This document shows, piece after piece, positions 1 to 9,874 of a stretch of DNA of 64,000 bases. Origin of the DNA: UBA583 sp964429995 (GTDB lineage: Archaea > Nanobdellota > Nanobdellia > Woesearchaeales > UBA583); contig CAYSDY010000004.1 in assembly GCA_964429995.1 (NCBI GenBank), forward strand, positions 8,047 through 72,046, in the 5' to 3' direction. The translations under genes were made by a program, and so were the position numbers. Numbering within the stretch: position 1 is the stretch's first letter; each line of letters opens with the position of its first letter. Below the pieces are notes generated by a model. That model had not been told where the DNA came from, did no database searches, and was given only the letters and a program-made list of their open reading frames with translations.

Positions 1-2
1 AT

Positions 3-566
3 GATGAGATAAGAGTCACAATAAGAAGTACACCACAAAGATTTACACTAAAACAAAATACTCCTGTAGCTGTAGATTTAGACGAAAACAACAAATACGA
101 CATAAACATTTGGTTTGAATTTACATCAACACGTCAGGCTAAAATATACATTGAAAAAATAATTGAAAAAGATAATACAGATACGATAATAGAAGAAGAA
201 AAAGATGATACAGGAAAAGAAACTGATAACAACAATAAAGGATATTTAGATGATAATAATGATTTAGAAGACAAAAAAGATACAGATACAATAATAGAAG
301 AGAACGATCAAAAAGAAGATAAACCATTTAGCCCTGTAGTTATGACAACAATAAATGTAATAGTAGTACTTTTTATAATACAGGCATTAATAATGATAAT
401 ATTTTTGATGTTTGTAACTTATGACAACAACAAAAACAGGCATCTAAGAAGAAAGCGTGCATACTACAAAAGAAAAATAGATATGATGAAAAATTATAAC
501 AGGACTGTTTATTATTATGATCCAAACGATTACAGGAATAAAAATCTGTATAAAAAAGATGAGTAA
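3..566 (+). CDS. C-terminal part of a surface protein (5' end outside window)
   Basis: The frame is open from base 3, with no start codon until an internal ATG at 342, so this is the tail of a gene that begins before the window. The first ~45 residues (IRVTIRS...; AVDLDENNKYDINIWFEF) closely match the tail of the 1655-residue protein at 1008-5975 (ITIIIRS...; VDVDKDGKDDLKVWFEF), so the two are paralogues. An acidic Asp/Glu/Asn-rich linker, one membrane helix (about VIVVLFIIQALIMIIFLMFV) and a basic cytoplasmic tail follow. I infer a large extracellular protein anchored at its C terminus. Calling only 342-566 would cut the gene inside its linker. Confidence 0.85.
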   Translation, partial: DEIRVTIRSTPQRFTLKQNTPVAVDLDENNKYDINIWFEFTSTRQAKIYIEKIIEKDNTDTIIEEEKDDTGKETDNNNKGYLDDNNDLEDKKDTDTIIEENDQKEDKPFSPVVMTTINVIVVLFIIQALIMIIFLMFVTYDNNKNRHLRRKRAYYKRKIDMMKNYNRTVYYYDPNDYRNKNLYKKDE

Positions 567-570
567 AATC

Positions 571-864
571 TTACTTTAATTTTTTTATTCTATAAACCAA
601 TGTTCCCATCAAAAGCCTGCAATCAAGTTCAACCATCTTATCCTGCAAAAATAAAAATCTTACAGTAACAGAATTCTTTAATATTTTTTTTATTTTTAAA
701 CCATCATTTAAAAATAAAAGATTAGCACTCTCATAAACTAAAACCCCTTTTATTCCAACCTGATTTGGATTAGAACTTTTAACTATTTCCATTTCCTTTC
801 CTATAAGTGATTTGCATATAATATCAATCTCAACCTGTTTTTTATAAGAGATCTTATAATCCAT
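571..864 (-). CDS. rnp1: RNase P protein component 1 (p29/Rpp29 homologue)
   Basis: About 97 residues, the size of archaeal p29. The family pattern is visible: LIGKEMEIVKSSNPNQVGIKG, then a hydrophobic strand ESANLLFL, a Lys-rich loop, FLFLQDKMVELDC and the closing YRIKKLK. p29 is an Sm-like protein of the RNase P holoenzyme, which removes 5' leaders from tRNA precursors; it pairs with p21 on the specificity domain. An upstream TTG at 924 would add 20 hydrophobic residues unrelated to the family, so I place the start at the ATG ending at 864. It converges on the surface-protein fragment with a 4-bp gap. Confidence 0.85.
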   Translation of the reverse strand: MDYKISYKKQVEIDIICKSLIGKEMEIVKSSNPNQVGIKGVLVYESANLLFLNDGLKIKKILKNSVTVRFLFLQDKMVELDCRLLMGTLVYRIKKLK

Positions 865-1007
865 AAGAAATAAAATAATTATGCAGTTAAATATTTTATT
901 ATAAAAACATATAAAGGTGTGCAATTAGAGAAACTTTTATAAATCAAGAGCAACATAAAAAAGTATCTGTTCAGTTTAAATCAATTTAATCTGAATTTAG
1001 AAATAAA

Positions 1008-4000
1008 ATGGCAAAAAATATTTTTTTATTTTTTTTTGTGTTAGTTGCAATTTTTAATATTGCAATTGTTAATGCATTTGAGGTTAATATAATAAATCCT
1101 CCAATAAGTCATGTCTCTGCTAATAGCATCGATATAATTAATGTAAGTACTAATTTAGGTTTAGGAACAAATTGTACTTACAATATAAGTGGTTTAATTG
1201 ATAGTTCTTTTAATTCAATTGATCATTTATGGACAAACATAGATATATCCTCTTTAGAAGATGGAGAAATTCTAATAAATGTATCCTGTTCCAATTCAGC
1301 AGATGCATTAGACAATAATTACACCACAAGAACAATAACAAAATATACACAAAGTCCTGATGTGTATTGGAAATATCCAAATGATCTAAACGAATTTGAT
1401 TTAAGCACAACAATAGAATTATCAATCAATTTTACTTCACAGATGGGATTTGATTCATCAAACACTGATGCTTTTTTAATAAATTGTGATAATGGTGATA
1501 ATGGAACACTTATAGGACTTGCATCATACGATGACATAAATTCTGACAGTGCACCAATTATATTTGGAAACATAACACAAAATTGGACTACTCCATCATT
1601 AAGTTCAACATGTATAATTACTGCTAATGTTGCAAATGGGTTATCAACTTTTAATTCATCTGAAGAGATTATTTTAAACATAAATGAAATAAATTACATA
1701 AAAAATGTTGAAATAGAATTTGGAAATGATAACATTTCATATATAGGTAATGTTGATTCTTATAATTTAACAGATTTGTTTGTAAGTGCAAATTCTAGCA
1801 ATTCATTTTACTTTAATTTAACACACAATGGAATCTGTACAGATATTTCAAATCCTTTTGAATTTGGATTAGGAGTATCACAATATGATAATTCTGAAAA
1901 TTTATGGTATGCTGATCCTTCAAGTTTTATATGTAACATAAACTTTTCAAATTTAAATCAAGGATTAAATGAGCTTGTTTTTGATATTTTTTTAAACGAT
2001 TCAAGTACAACAAAACAAGTAAATTATTCAATTTATTATGACACAACTCTACCTAAAATCAATTTTAATTGGATAGATACGCTAGGATGGAATGAAACAA
2101 GTAATTCAACATATTCTGTAAGGCTTCCAGACTTTACTGATTTTATTGCAAATAATGATATGTTTTTTGCACCAAATGATACAATAAACATAAGTGTTAA
2201 TATATCAGATGATGCTGTTTTAGAAGGAATAATAGATAGAGCATACGCAAATTTTTCTGGTTTTAATCTTGGTCAACCAACAACTTGTGATGGACTTGTT
2301 GAATTAACTTTTAATTCTGCAAATCAAAAATGGGAAGCAGATTGCTCTGTTGGTAATTTTACAAGCCAAATAAACGCACTAAATCAAACTATAGTCAATG
2401 CAAACATAACTTTTATAGCATACGACAAATACAATAATACAAATGAATTCAACTACTACAACCTTAGTAATTCTTCACAAGTATGCATGTACCCTGATAT
2501 AAATTGTATGCCATTACATGTACCTGTGAATCTTCACAATATAGGAGCTATAGAATCTTTTGATGAATGTATTCAATTTGGACCATTAACAACCAATTTA
2601 AACGATCAAGATGATTTTTCAAACATAAACCTGATTCTTGATATATGGCTAAATTTATCATGTTTTTACGATAATAACGAACTTCCAAATACTTTTGAAA
2701 GAATGATGTTAATTGATTTTGCTTCTGTTGATTTTGGAACTCCAGCATCACCATACAAACTTATGAATCTAATTGATGCTTTTGATTTTGAATTTAGTTC
2801 TAATGGAAACTTTGGAGACTCATATATATATGTAAATTCAACAGCTTTTGCAGAACTTGATACAGATACAAAAATTGAAATTTTCCATCTGCCATTCACA
2901 AATGAGCCTGTTATTATTCCTGAAAATCCTTCAAATCTTAACTCTACATCAATAACATGGGTAACTAATGGTCGTGATGATTTTTATTTAGGATCTCCAA
3001 TAACAGGAAATTTAACATTTGAAGTATTTGGATTTTCCAAATATACAATAACAGATAATATTGATCCTATAATAACAATAAACAATCCTACAGCAGATAC
3101 TATAACAAATAATAACATAATGTCTGTAAATACAACTATTAATGGAACTGGAACACTATTAAGTGCAATCAATTTTTACATAAATCAAAATCTTGTAAGA
3201 ACATTTGAATATAACTCAACAAATACTGCAAATTGTAGCTATATTACTTATGAATCTGAGGTTATGAATTGTGTTTTTGATTACAATATAACAACACAAG
3301 ATGGAAATTATACATTAGCTGTATATGCACAAGACTTTGGTGGAGAATCTGGAAACAATCAAACCAAAAGAGTAAATATGATACTTGATACTATTGCTCC
3401 TAATGTTACAATGGTTTCATACCCAGAAAACGGATGGATAAATTCAACATCATACAATTTCACATTCATTCTAAATGATGAATCAAGCACTGTTTTAGAT
3501 TATGATTTTTGGGTAGTAAACAGCACATTTGATGATATACAACCAACAATAATAAATACAACAACAAGAGGAGAATTAGCTAGTGTAATTGCTGATTTAA
3601 CTTCTGCTATTGAAGATGATAATTTGACATGGTTTTTATTTGTAATGGATCAGGCAGGAAACTCATACCAGATTAATTCAAGTTTTCAAATAGAAACAAG
3701 AAAACCACAATCAGAAATTACAGGCAATAATAGCAATTGGGTAAATACTCCATACAATGTAACAATTACTGCACAGGATAGTCATTCAGGAATATCCAAA
3801 ATATTTTATCAAATAGGAAATCGTGAACCTTTAAGTTTCAATAATGATAACATAACAGTAACCATTAATGATAGTGGAGAATATAACGTAACATTTTGGT
3901 CACAAGATTTTGCTGGAAATCTTGAAGATAAACAAAAGTTTATTGTAAAATTAGACACAGAAAATCCTACAACAGTTATAAGTGGTAATAGTAGTTTATG

Positions 4001-5975
4001 GCAAAATAATGATTTTACAGTAACATTTAATGGAATAGATTATTTGTCAGGAATTAATTTTACAGAATATAATTCAGGTAGTGGATGGACACAAGTTATA
4101 GGAAACAATTTAACAATTACACAAGAAGGAGAATACAATATAAGTTTTAGAAGCCATGATTTAACAGGCAATATTGAAAATAATAAAACCTTCCTTGTAA
4201 AATTAGATAAAACAGAACCTGTTTTAAATATAACAAGTCCTTCTAATTCAACTCATCAGTCATCCAATTTAACATTTACATACAATACAAGTGATTCAAT
4301 TTCTGGTGTAAATACATCGACTTGTATGTATACTATAAATGGTTCATGGAATCAGTGCAATAATTATATAGATAACTTAGAAGATGGCACACACACATTA
4401 ACAGTAAATATAAGTGATAATGCTAACAACACTAAAACTCAAAGCATAACATTCACAGTTAATGAAGCACCAAAATCAGAATTAATAAAAGTAAGATTAC
4501 CTTTAGAATACAACGAATCAAATAATTATTGGTTTAATATAACATTAAGTGATAATTCAGGCGTTGATAATGCAATATTATATTTAAATGGAAGTTTTTA
4601 TGACATGACTAATAGAGGTTCTGGATTATGGACATACAACAGAACAAACCTAAGCAATGGAGTTTATACATATTACTTTTCAGCTAATGATACAAGTAAC
4701 AATATATGGACAAGTCAGAATTCAACATTTACAGTAAGAAGTCTTGATTCAAACGAAACAACAATAAATCAAAGCAATTTTACTGCTCCAGCAAATGCTA
4801 CAAATTTAATAGTTGATGAATTACATAATGTAACAATTCCAAAAGAATCAGAATCAACTGTAACATTAGATTTAAGCAACCAGATTGCAGATGGTAAAAT
4901 TACATTAAGCAATCCTGTAATACTTAAAAGAGAAACTAATACTGAAAACTATACAATAGAAATACCTTTAGGAACAAAATTAAGTTCAAATGATTCTTGG
5001 GATGGAAAACTAATAATCCCTGAAATTAGAACTAATATGCAAGTACCACAAGATACACAAGGAACAGTAGATTTAGCACTTAAAATGGGTTCAGATGATT
5101 ATGAAATAAGTTTTGATAAAGCTGTAAAAATAATATTACCAGGAAATGCCGGCAAAAGTGCTGGTTGGACAAGAGGAAATAATACATTAATCCCTATAAC
5201 AACAACTTGTGATTCAACAACAAACCCTACAAACATAGATCCTGTAAATACAAGAATATGTAAAGTTGATGATGGAAATGATCTTTTAATATTCACATAT
5301 CATTTCACAACTTTTGCAGCATACACACAAACATCACCTTCAGGAGGTGGAGGATCATCAAAAACATCAAGCATTACAAAAAGTTATACAATAGGAGAAA
5401 TAGAAAAAAACGAAATAATCAATAAAGAATTAGAAGAAAACCAACAAATAAAGTTTAATCTTGATTCAGAACAGCACTCATTAGAATTAAATAGAATAGA
5501 TTACACAAATAAACAAATCACAATAATCATAAGAAGTGAACCTATAACTTTAAAATTAAATGAGTACGAATTTAAAACAGTAGATGTTGATAAAGATGGA
5601 AAAGATGACTTAAAAGTATGGTTTGAATTTGAATCATCAAGAAAAGCAAATATATTTGTAGAAAGAATAGAAGAATCAAATACATTTAAACAAGAAGAAG
5701 TAGAATCAAAACAAAATGATGATACCAATAATGTTGAAATAATAAAACAAGAAAATAATAATCTACAGATAGAAGATAAAACAAGTAATGATAACCAAAT
5801 AGAAAAAGTTGACAACAGTAAAATAAATGAAAAAACAGAAGAACAATCCGGTAATAGTCAACTTTTAATTGGTTTATTTGTAATATTATTATTATTTATA
5901 ATAATATCAATAGTAATTTTTAATTACAGCAAAAAAGAAGAAATGTTAAAAAAAAATAAAATCAAAAAAAATTAA
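1008..5975 (+). CDS. Giant Ig-like surface glycoprotein, C-terminally membrane-anchored
   Basis: 1655 residues. Residues 1-23 form a Sec signal peptide (MAKNIFLFFFVLVAIFNIAI, cut near NAF). The body is beta-rich and full of N-x-S/T sequons, with repeated Ig-like modules that open with DTxxP-type boundaries (for example DTIAPNVTMVSYP, DTENPTTVISGNSS, DKTEPVLNITSPSN). A Gly/Ser hinge (SGGGGSSK) near residue 1440 precedes a domain shared with the partial gene at 3-566, then an acidic linker and one C-terminal membrane helix (LLIGLFVILLLFIIISIVIF) with a Lys-rich tail. I infer an S-layer or adhesin role; nothing catalytic is visible. Weak similarity among Ig-like domains does not allow a family name. 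Confidence 0.8.
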   Translation: MAKNIFLFFFVLVAIFNIAIVNAFEVNIINPPISHVSANSIDIINVSTNLGLGTNCTYNISGLIDSSFNSIDHLWTNIDISSLEDGEILINVSCSNSADALDNNYTTRTITKYTQSPDVYWKYPNDLNEFDLSTTIELSINFTSQMGFDSSNTDAFLINCDNGDNGTLIGLASYDDINSDSAPIIFGNITQNWTTPSLSSTCIITANVANGLSTFNSSEEIILNINEINYIKNVEIEFGNDNISYIGNVDSYNLTDLFVSANSSNSFYFNLTHNGICTDISNPFEFGLGVSQYDNSENLWYADPSSFICNINFSNLNQGLNELVFDIFLNDSSTTKQVNYSIYYDTTLPKINFNWIDTLGWNETSNSTYSVRLPDFTDFIANNDMFFAPNDTINISVNISDDAVLEGIIDRAYANFSGFNLGQPTTCDGLVELTFNSANQKWEADCSVGNFTSQINALNQTIVNANITFIAYDKYNNTNEFNYYNLSNSSQVCMYPDINCMPLHVPVNLHNIGAIESFDECIQFGPLTTNLNDQDDFSNINLILDIWLNLSCFYDNNELPNTFERMMLIDFASVDFGTPASPYKLMNLIDAFDFEFSSNGNFGDSYIYVNSTAFAELDTDTKIEIFHLPFTNEPVIIPENPSNLNSTSITWVTNGRDDFYLGSPITGNLTFEVFGFSKYTITDNIDPIITINNPTADTITNNNIMSVNTTINGTGTLLSAINFYINQNLVRTFEYNSTNTANCSYITYESEVMNCVFDYNITTQDGNYTLAVYAQDFGGESGNNQTKRVNMILDTIAPNVTMVSYPENGWINSTSYNFTFILNDESSTVLDYDFWVVNSTFDDIQPTIINTTTRGELASVIADLTSAIEDDNLTWFLFVMDQAGNSYQINSSFQIETRKPQSEITGNNSNWVNTPYNVTITAQDSHSGISKIFYQIGNREPLSFNNDNITVTINDSGEYNVTFWSQDFAGNLEDKQKFIVKLDTENPTTVISGNSSLWQNNDFTVTFNGIDYLSGINFTEYNSGSGWTQVIGNNLTITQEGEYNISFRSHDLTGNIENNKTFLVKLDKTEPVLNITSPSNSTHQSSNLTFTYNTSDSISGVNTSTCMYTINGSWNQCNNYIDNLEDGTHTLTVNISDNANNTKTQSITFTVNEAPKSELIKVRLPLEYNESNNYWFNITLSDNSGVDNAILYLNGSFYDMTNRGSGLWTYNRTNLSNGVYTYYFSANDTSNNIWTSQNSTFTVRSLDSNETTINQSNFTAPANATNLIVDELHNVTIPKESESTVTLDLSNQIADGKITLSNPVILKRETNTENYTIEIPLGTKLSSNDSWDGKLIIPEIRTNMQVPQDTQGTVDLALKMGSDDYEISFDKAVKIILPGNAGKSAGWTRGNNTLIPITTTCDSTTNPTNIDPVNTRICKVDDGNDLLIFTYHFTTFAAYTQTSPSGGGGSSKTSSITKSYTIGEIEKNEIINKELEENQQIKFNLDSEQHSLELNRIDYTNKQITIIIRSEPITLKLNEYEFKTVDVDKDGKDDLKVWFEFESSRKANIFVERIEESNTFKQEEVESKQNDDTNNVEIIKQENNNLQIEDKTSNDNQIEKVDNSKINEKTEEQSGNSQLLIGLFVILLLFIIISIVIFNYSKKEEMLKKNKIKKN

Positions 5976-5988
5976 TTTTAACATTTTT

Positions 5989-6312
5989 TCAGCTTTTCTT
6001 TAAACATCCACTAACATTTACAAACACAACCTCACTTATTATAAAAAAAGTAAAAGAAATCCAAGATAAAGAAAATATTCTTTCATCCAATGAAAAAATA
6101 AGAAAATTAAACAAGCCTGGCAATATCAAAAACAATGAAGAAATCATCAAAAGATTACCAATATATAAAACCAACTTCTGCTCATCATATTTTTCTTTTT
6201 CATCTTTATCTGCTGTATTATAACCTGCAATCAAATAACTCATTTTATACTTTTTAATTAAAAATCCTAATAAAAACATAAAAATTCCACTAAACAAATT
6301 AATCATCCACAT
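5989..6312 (-). CDS. DUF3784 small membrane protein
   Basis: 107 residues with three predicted membrane helices. An N-terminal helix (INLFSGIFMFLLGFLI) is followed by the signature YLIAGYNTADKDEKEKYDEQ, which is characteristic of DUF3784 (usually close to Y-LIAGYNT-EKEKYD), then two more helices. Function is unknown in all members. The gene lies 1 bp downstream of the PUA-like gene on the same strand, so they are probably co-transcribed. DUF3784 is mostly seen in Firmicutes, so transfer is possible. Confidence 0.7.
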   Translation of the reverse strand: MWMINLFSGIFMFLLGFLIKKYKMSYLIAGYNTADKDEKEKYDEQKLVLYIGNLLMISSLFLILPGLFNFLIFSLDERIFSLSWISFTFFIISEVVFVNVSGCLKKS

Positions 6313-6313
6313 T

Positions 6314-6742
6314 TTAATTTACCATAACATCCTCAATTTTTGTAACAGGCAACCAATCATCCATGTTACTATAATTCCTTTTATCAATTTTAAAAGGATT
6401 TATCTTTTCTATATTCTTAACCTCAATTAAAACAATATACCTTTTACCTGCCCATCTTTCAAATTGCTTATCAGTTAAGCAAAGTTTATCTTGATTGCTT
6501 TTAACTAAATTTACAGATTCATCTTGAATCATTTTATCAGAATTAAAAACATTCAAAACAACTCCTTTTAGTTTAACTAGCCCTTCTGAATTATTATTTA
6601 TAAAATATAATACATCATTTTTACTAACAATCCCATAAGGTATTTTTCTTCCAGTAGCAGAACGAATAATCATGGTCTTGCTCTTATCCAATAATTTTTC
6701 AAATTCTTTTGCCTTTGCATCAAGATAAACTACATGATCCAT
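6314..6742 (-). CDS. Predicted PUA/ASCH-like domain protein
   Basis: 142 residues from the ATG ending at 6742; a longer reading would add an unlikely Ile-rich N terminus. The order of elements (DHVVYLDAKAKEFEKLLDK, then KTMIIRSATGRKIPYG, DVLYFINN, VKLKGVVLNVF, and late YIVLIEVKNIEKINPF) resembles the small beta-barrel PUA/ASCH/EVE superfamily that binds RNA or modified bases. The assignment is by pattern only. It is the first gene of a likely two-gene unit with the DUF3784 gene. Confidence 0.5.
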   Translation of the reverse strand: MDHVVYLDAKAKEFEKLLDKSKTMIIRSATGRKIPYGIVSKNDVLYFINNNSEGLVKLKGVVLNVFNSDKMIQDESVNLVKSNQDKLCLTDKQFERWAGKRYIVLIEVKNIEKINPFKIDKRNYSNMDDWLPVTKIEDVMVN

Positions 6743-6852
6743 TTTAATAATATTTATTGTTAATATCAATTTCATAAAATAAAAATTATTTAAATTTTTC
6801 TAAATTGCAGGTAGTAACATTAATTTAAAAAACATATAACCACGAAAATAAT

Positions 6853-9795
6853 ATGAAAGGAGTTTACAAAAAAGGTATTAATGCATTAATTACAAGTATA
6901 TTACTTATAGCAGTATGTGTATTAGCAATAATAATATTTCAAAATTTTGTTAAAGAATATTCAGAAGGTATTTTTACAAGAACAGAAAAATTTCAAAATG
7001 ATTTAGATATTCTTGATATAGATGGGTTAGCTGGAAACTATTTATTTTTTAATGCAAAAAATGGAGCAGAAATAATAAATGCATCAATAAAAGGAAAAAC
7101 ATGTGAAGAAATCAGTGGATTTTACTCTGGTAGAAATGAAGTTAATGTAACAAATTGTACAAATAATATAGGATCAGGAGTAATAGAAATAGTTTTTAAA
7201 ACTAATAATGGAATAATAAGCAAATATGTATATGTTTCAGAAACAAATAATTTTCAATCAGAAAATAATGGTACTGAAAACCAAGATGAAAATAATCAAA
7301 CAGAAGAAGTTCCTGAAGGTGCATGTTTAGGACCAGACAATTCAATAATTTTAAACGGTAATGGAAAACTATACTATACAGAAAAATTCCTATTTGAAGG
7401 AAGTTGTACAAGTGAATTAAGAATGTGTTCTAATACTGTTCTTAGTGGAAGCTATCAAAACCCTGTATGTTATGATTCATCAAGCAAATTTATAAGTGTT
7501 TGGAATATAACACAAGACTCATTAGAATTTGGACTTCCACTTCAAAAAACAGGTTCATATTTTAGCACAGAATACGATTTCATGATTAAATGGGGAGATG
7601 GAGAATTATCATACATTGACAGTTGGAACAGTACAAACAGAACTCACTTATACGATTCTGAAGGAATATACGAATTACAAATATTAGGAAAAATTAATGG
7701 TTTTGGATTTGGTACAGGTAATTATGGAACAATAAACTTCGCATCAACAGCACCAAAATTAATAGAGATAAAACAATGGGGTGAAGTTGGATTCTGCCCA
7801 TATTATCCACTTGCAAACACAAACAATTTTGACATTACAGCAACAGATACTGCAAAACTTACGAATATGACACAATTATTCGCTAATTCTAAGTTCAATC
7901 AAAATATAAATCATTGGGATGTAAGTAATGTTGTAGATATGAGAAGCATGTTTGAGAATTCGAAATTTAATCAAACTTTAGACAATTGGAATGTTGGTAA
8001 TGTTTTAAATATGGAAAGAATGTTTTTTAACTCAGATTTTAATCAAGATATTAGCAACTGGGATGTTAGTAATGTTGCAAAAACGAATTACATGTTTTAT
8101 AATTCAAAATTTAATCAAACTTTAAGCAGCTGGGATGTTAGTAATGTGACAAATATGGAAAGAATGTTTTCTAATTCAGCTTTCAATCAAGACATTAGCA
8201 ACTGGAATGTGAGTAAAGTTACAAACATGCAAAATATGTTTTATTATTCACCTTTTGATCAAGACATTAGCAACTGGAATGTTAGTAGTGTGACAAATAT
8301 GTATAGAATGTTTACAAATACACCTTTTAATCAAGACATTAGTAACTGGGATGTGAGTAGTGTGACAAATATGTATGAAATGTTTACAAATACACCTTTT
8401 AATCAACCTTTAAACAATTGGAATGTTAGTAGTGTGACAAATATGTATGGAATGTTTCAGAACACACATTTTAATCAAACTTTAGATAATTGGGATGTTG
8501 GTAATGTTTTAAATATGGGAAGAATGTTTCAGAACACACCTTTTAATCAAGACATTAGTAACTGGGATGTTAGTAGTGTGACAAATATGAATTGGATGTT
8601 TTATAACACACCTTTTAATCAAGACATTAGTAACTGGGATGTTAGTAGTTTGACAAGTATGCATGGAATGTTTCAGAACACACCTTTTAATCAATCTTTA
8701 AATAACTGGAATGTTAGTAGTGTGACAGGTATGGGTGCCATGTTTTGTAATACACCTTTTAATCAACCTTTAAATAATTGGGATGTTAGTAATGTAACAA
8801 GTATGGTTAGTATGTTTTATAATACACCTTTTAATCAAGACATTAGCAACTGGAATGTTAGTAATGTTAAAGAGATGAGTACAATGTTTTATAATACACC
8901 TTTTAATCAAGATATTAGCAACTGGGATGTTAGTAGTGTTACAAATATATATGGAATGTTTTATAATACACCTTTTAATCAAGACATTAGCAACTGGAAT
9001 GTTAGTAAAGTTACAAATATGAATATAATGTTTCAGAACACACCTTTTAATCAACCCTTAAATAACTGGAACGTCAGTAGCGTTACAACAATGCAAAACA
9101 TGTTTGAGAATACACCTTTTAATCAACCCTTAAATAACTGGAATGTTAGTAAAGTTACAAATATGGAATTCATGTTTAGTAGAACACCTTTTAACCAAGA
9201 CATTAGCAATTGGAATGTTAGTAGTGTGACAAACATGAGAAGCATGTTTGAGAATACACCTTTTAATCAAGACATTAATAATTGGGATGTCAGTAGTGTG
9301 ACAAGTATGAATGCAATGTTTTGGAATACATCTTTTAATCAACCTTTAAATAATTGGAATGTCAGTAGTGTGACAAATATGAATACAATGTTTTGGAATA
9401 CATCTTTTAATCAACCTTTAAATAATTGGGATGTCAGTAGTGTGACAAGCATGGATAGCATGTTTTATAATACACCTTTTAATCAAGACATTAGCAACTG
9501 GAATGTTTCAAGTGTAACAAATATGCAAACCATGTTTTCTGGTGCAAACTTATTTAATCAACCTTTAAATAACTGGAATGTTAGTAGTGTAACAACAATG
9601 AATGGAATGTTTTATAATACATCTTTTAACCAACCTTTAAATAATTGGGATGTCAGTAGTGTAACAGTTATGTATAATATGTTCTGGTATTCATCCTTTA
9701 ATCAAGACATTAGCAACTGGAATGTTTCAAGTGTAACATCATATTCTAGTTTTGCAACTAATTTACAAGAATCATACTACCCTGATTGGAATTAG
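6853..9795 (+). CDS. Pilin-anchored DUF285 (BspA-like) repeat surface protein
   Basis: 980 residues. The N terminus is a class III (prepilin-like) signal: a short basic leader (MKGVYKKG), then a hydrophobic helix (INALITSILLIAVCVLAIII). Residues ~50-140 form a stalk domain also found in the lectin-fold protein at 12635-14071 (GNYLFFNAKNG..INASIKG..C). A Cys-containing linker and a short beta domain with the WGDGE motif follow. Residues 348-972 are 26 repeats of 24 residues (consensus FNQDISNWDVSSVTNMxxMF), the DUF285 solenoid known from BspA-like adhesins and mycoplasma lipoproteins. I infer a surface adhesin displayed on, or as, a pilus-like structure. Confidence 0.85.
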   Translation: MKGVYKKGINALITSILLIAVCVLAIIIFQNFVKEYSEGIFTRTEKFQNDLDILDIDGLAGNYLFFNAKNGAEIINASIKGKTCEEISGFYSGRNEVNVTNCTNNIGSGVIEIVFKTNNGIISKYVYVSETNNFQSENNGTENQDENNQTEEVPEGACLGPDNSIILNGNGKLYYTEKFLFEGSCTSELRMCSNTVLSGSYQNPVCYDSSSKFISVWNITQDSLEFGLPLQKTGSYFSTEYDFMIKWGDGELSYIDSWNSTNRTHLYDSEGIYELQILGKINGFGFGTGNYGTINFASTAPKLIEIKQWGEVGFCPYYPLANTNNFDITATDTAKLTNMTQLFANSKFNQNINHWDVSNVVDMRSMFENSKFNQTLDNWNVGNVLNMERMFFNSDFNQDISNWDVSNVAKTNYMFYNSKFNQTLSSWDVSNVTNMERMFSNSAFNQDISNWNVSKVTNMQNMFYYSPFDQDISNWNVSSVTNMYRMFTNTPFNQDISNWDVSSVTNMYEMFTNTPFNQPLNNWNVSSVTNMYGMFQNTHFNQTLDNWDVGNVLNMGRMFQNTPFNQDISNWDVSSVTNMNWMFYNTPFNQDISNWDVSSLTSMHGMFQNTPFNQSLNNWNVSSVTGMGAMFCNTPFNQPLNNWDVSNVTSMVSMFYNTPFNQDISNWNVSNVKEMSTMFYNTPFNQDISNWDVSSVTNIYGMFYNTPFNQDISNWNVSKVTNMNIMFQNTPFNQPLNNWNVSSVTTMQNMFENTPFNQPLNNWNVSKVTNMEFMFSRTPFNQDISNWNVSSVTNMRSMFENTPFNQDINNWDVSSVTSMNAMFWNTSFNQPLNNWNVSSVTNMNTMFWNTSFNQPLNNWDVSSVTSMDSMFYNTPFNQDISNWNVSSVTNMQTMFSGANLFNQPLNNWNVSSVTTMNGMFYNTSFNQPLNNWDVSSVTVMYNMFWYSSFNQDISNWNVSSVTSYSSFATNLQESYYPDWN
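7894..9768 (+). repeat. 26 tandem 72-bp coding repeats (DUF285)
   Basis: Uninterrupted 24-codon units run from the first FNQNINHWDV to the last FNQDISNWNV; one unit carries an extra codon (SGANLF). Two versions of the unit start alternate, FNQDISNW and FNQPLNNW, with a rarer FNQTL form. Neighbouring units are almost identical in DNA in the middle and 3' part of the array and more divergent in the first five units. The array is coding and in frame, not CRISPR or satellite DNA. Confidence 0.95.
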
Positions 9796-9874
9796 GCCAA
9801 ACTAAAAAACATATTTATTTTTTAAACAAACCAATAATCCATAAAAATATAAATATTAAATAAAATTATTTTAA

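Noticed and set aside
7894..9768. Possible CRISPR array or satellite
   Set aside because: Repeats are 72 bp, contiguous without spacers and in frame as DUF285 protein units.
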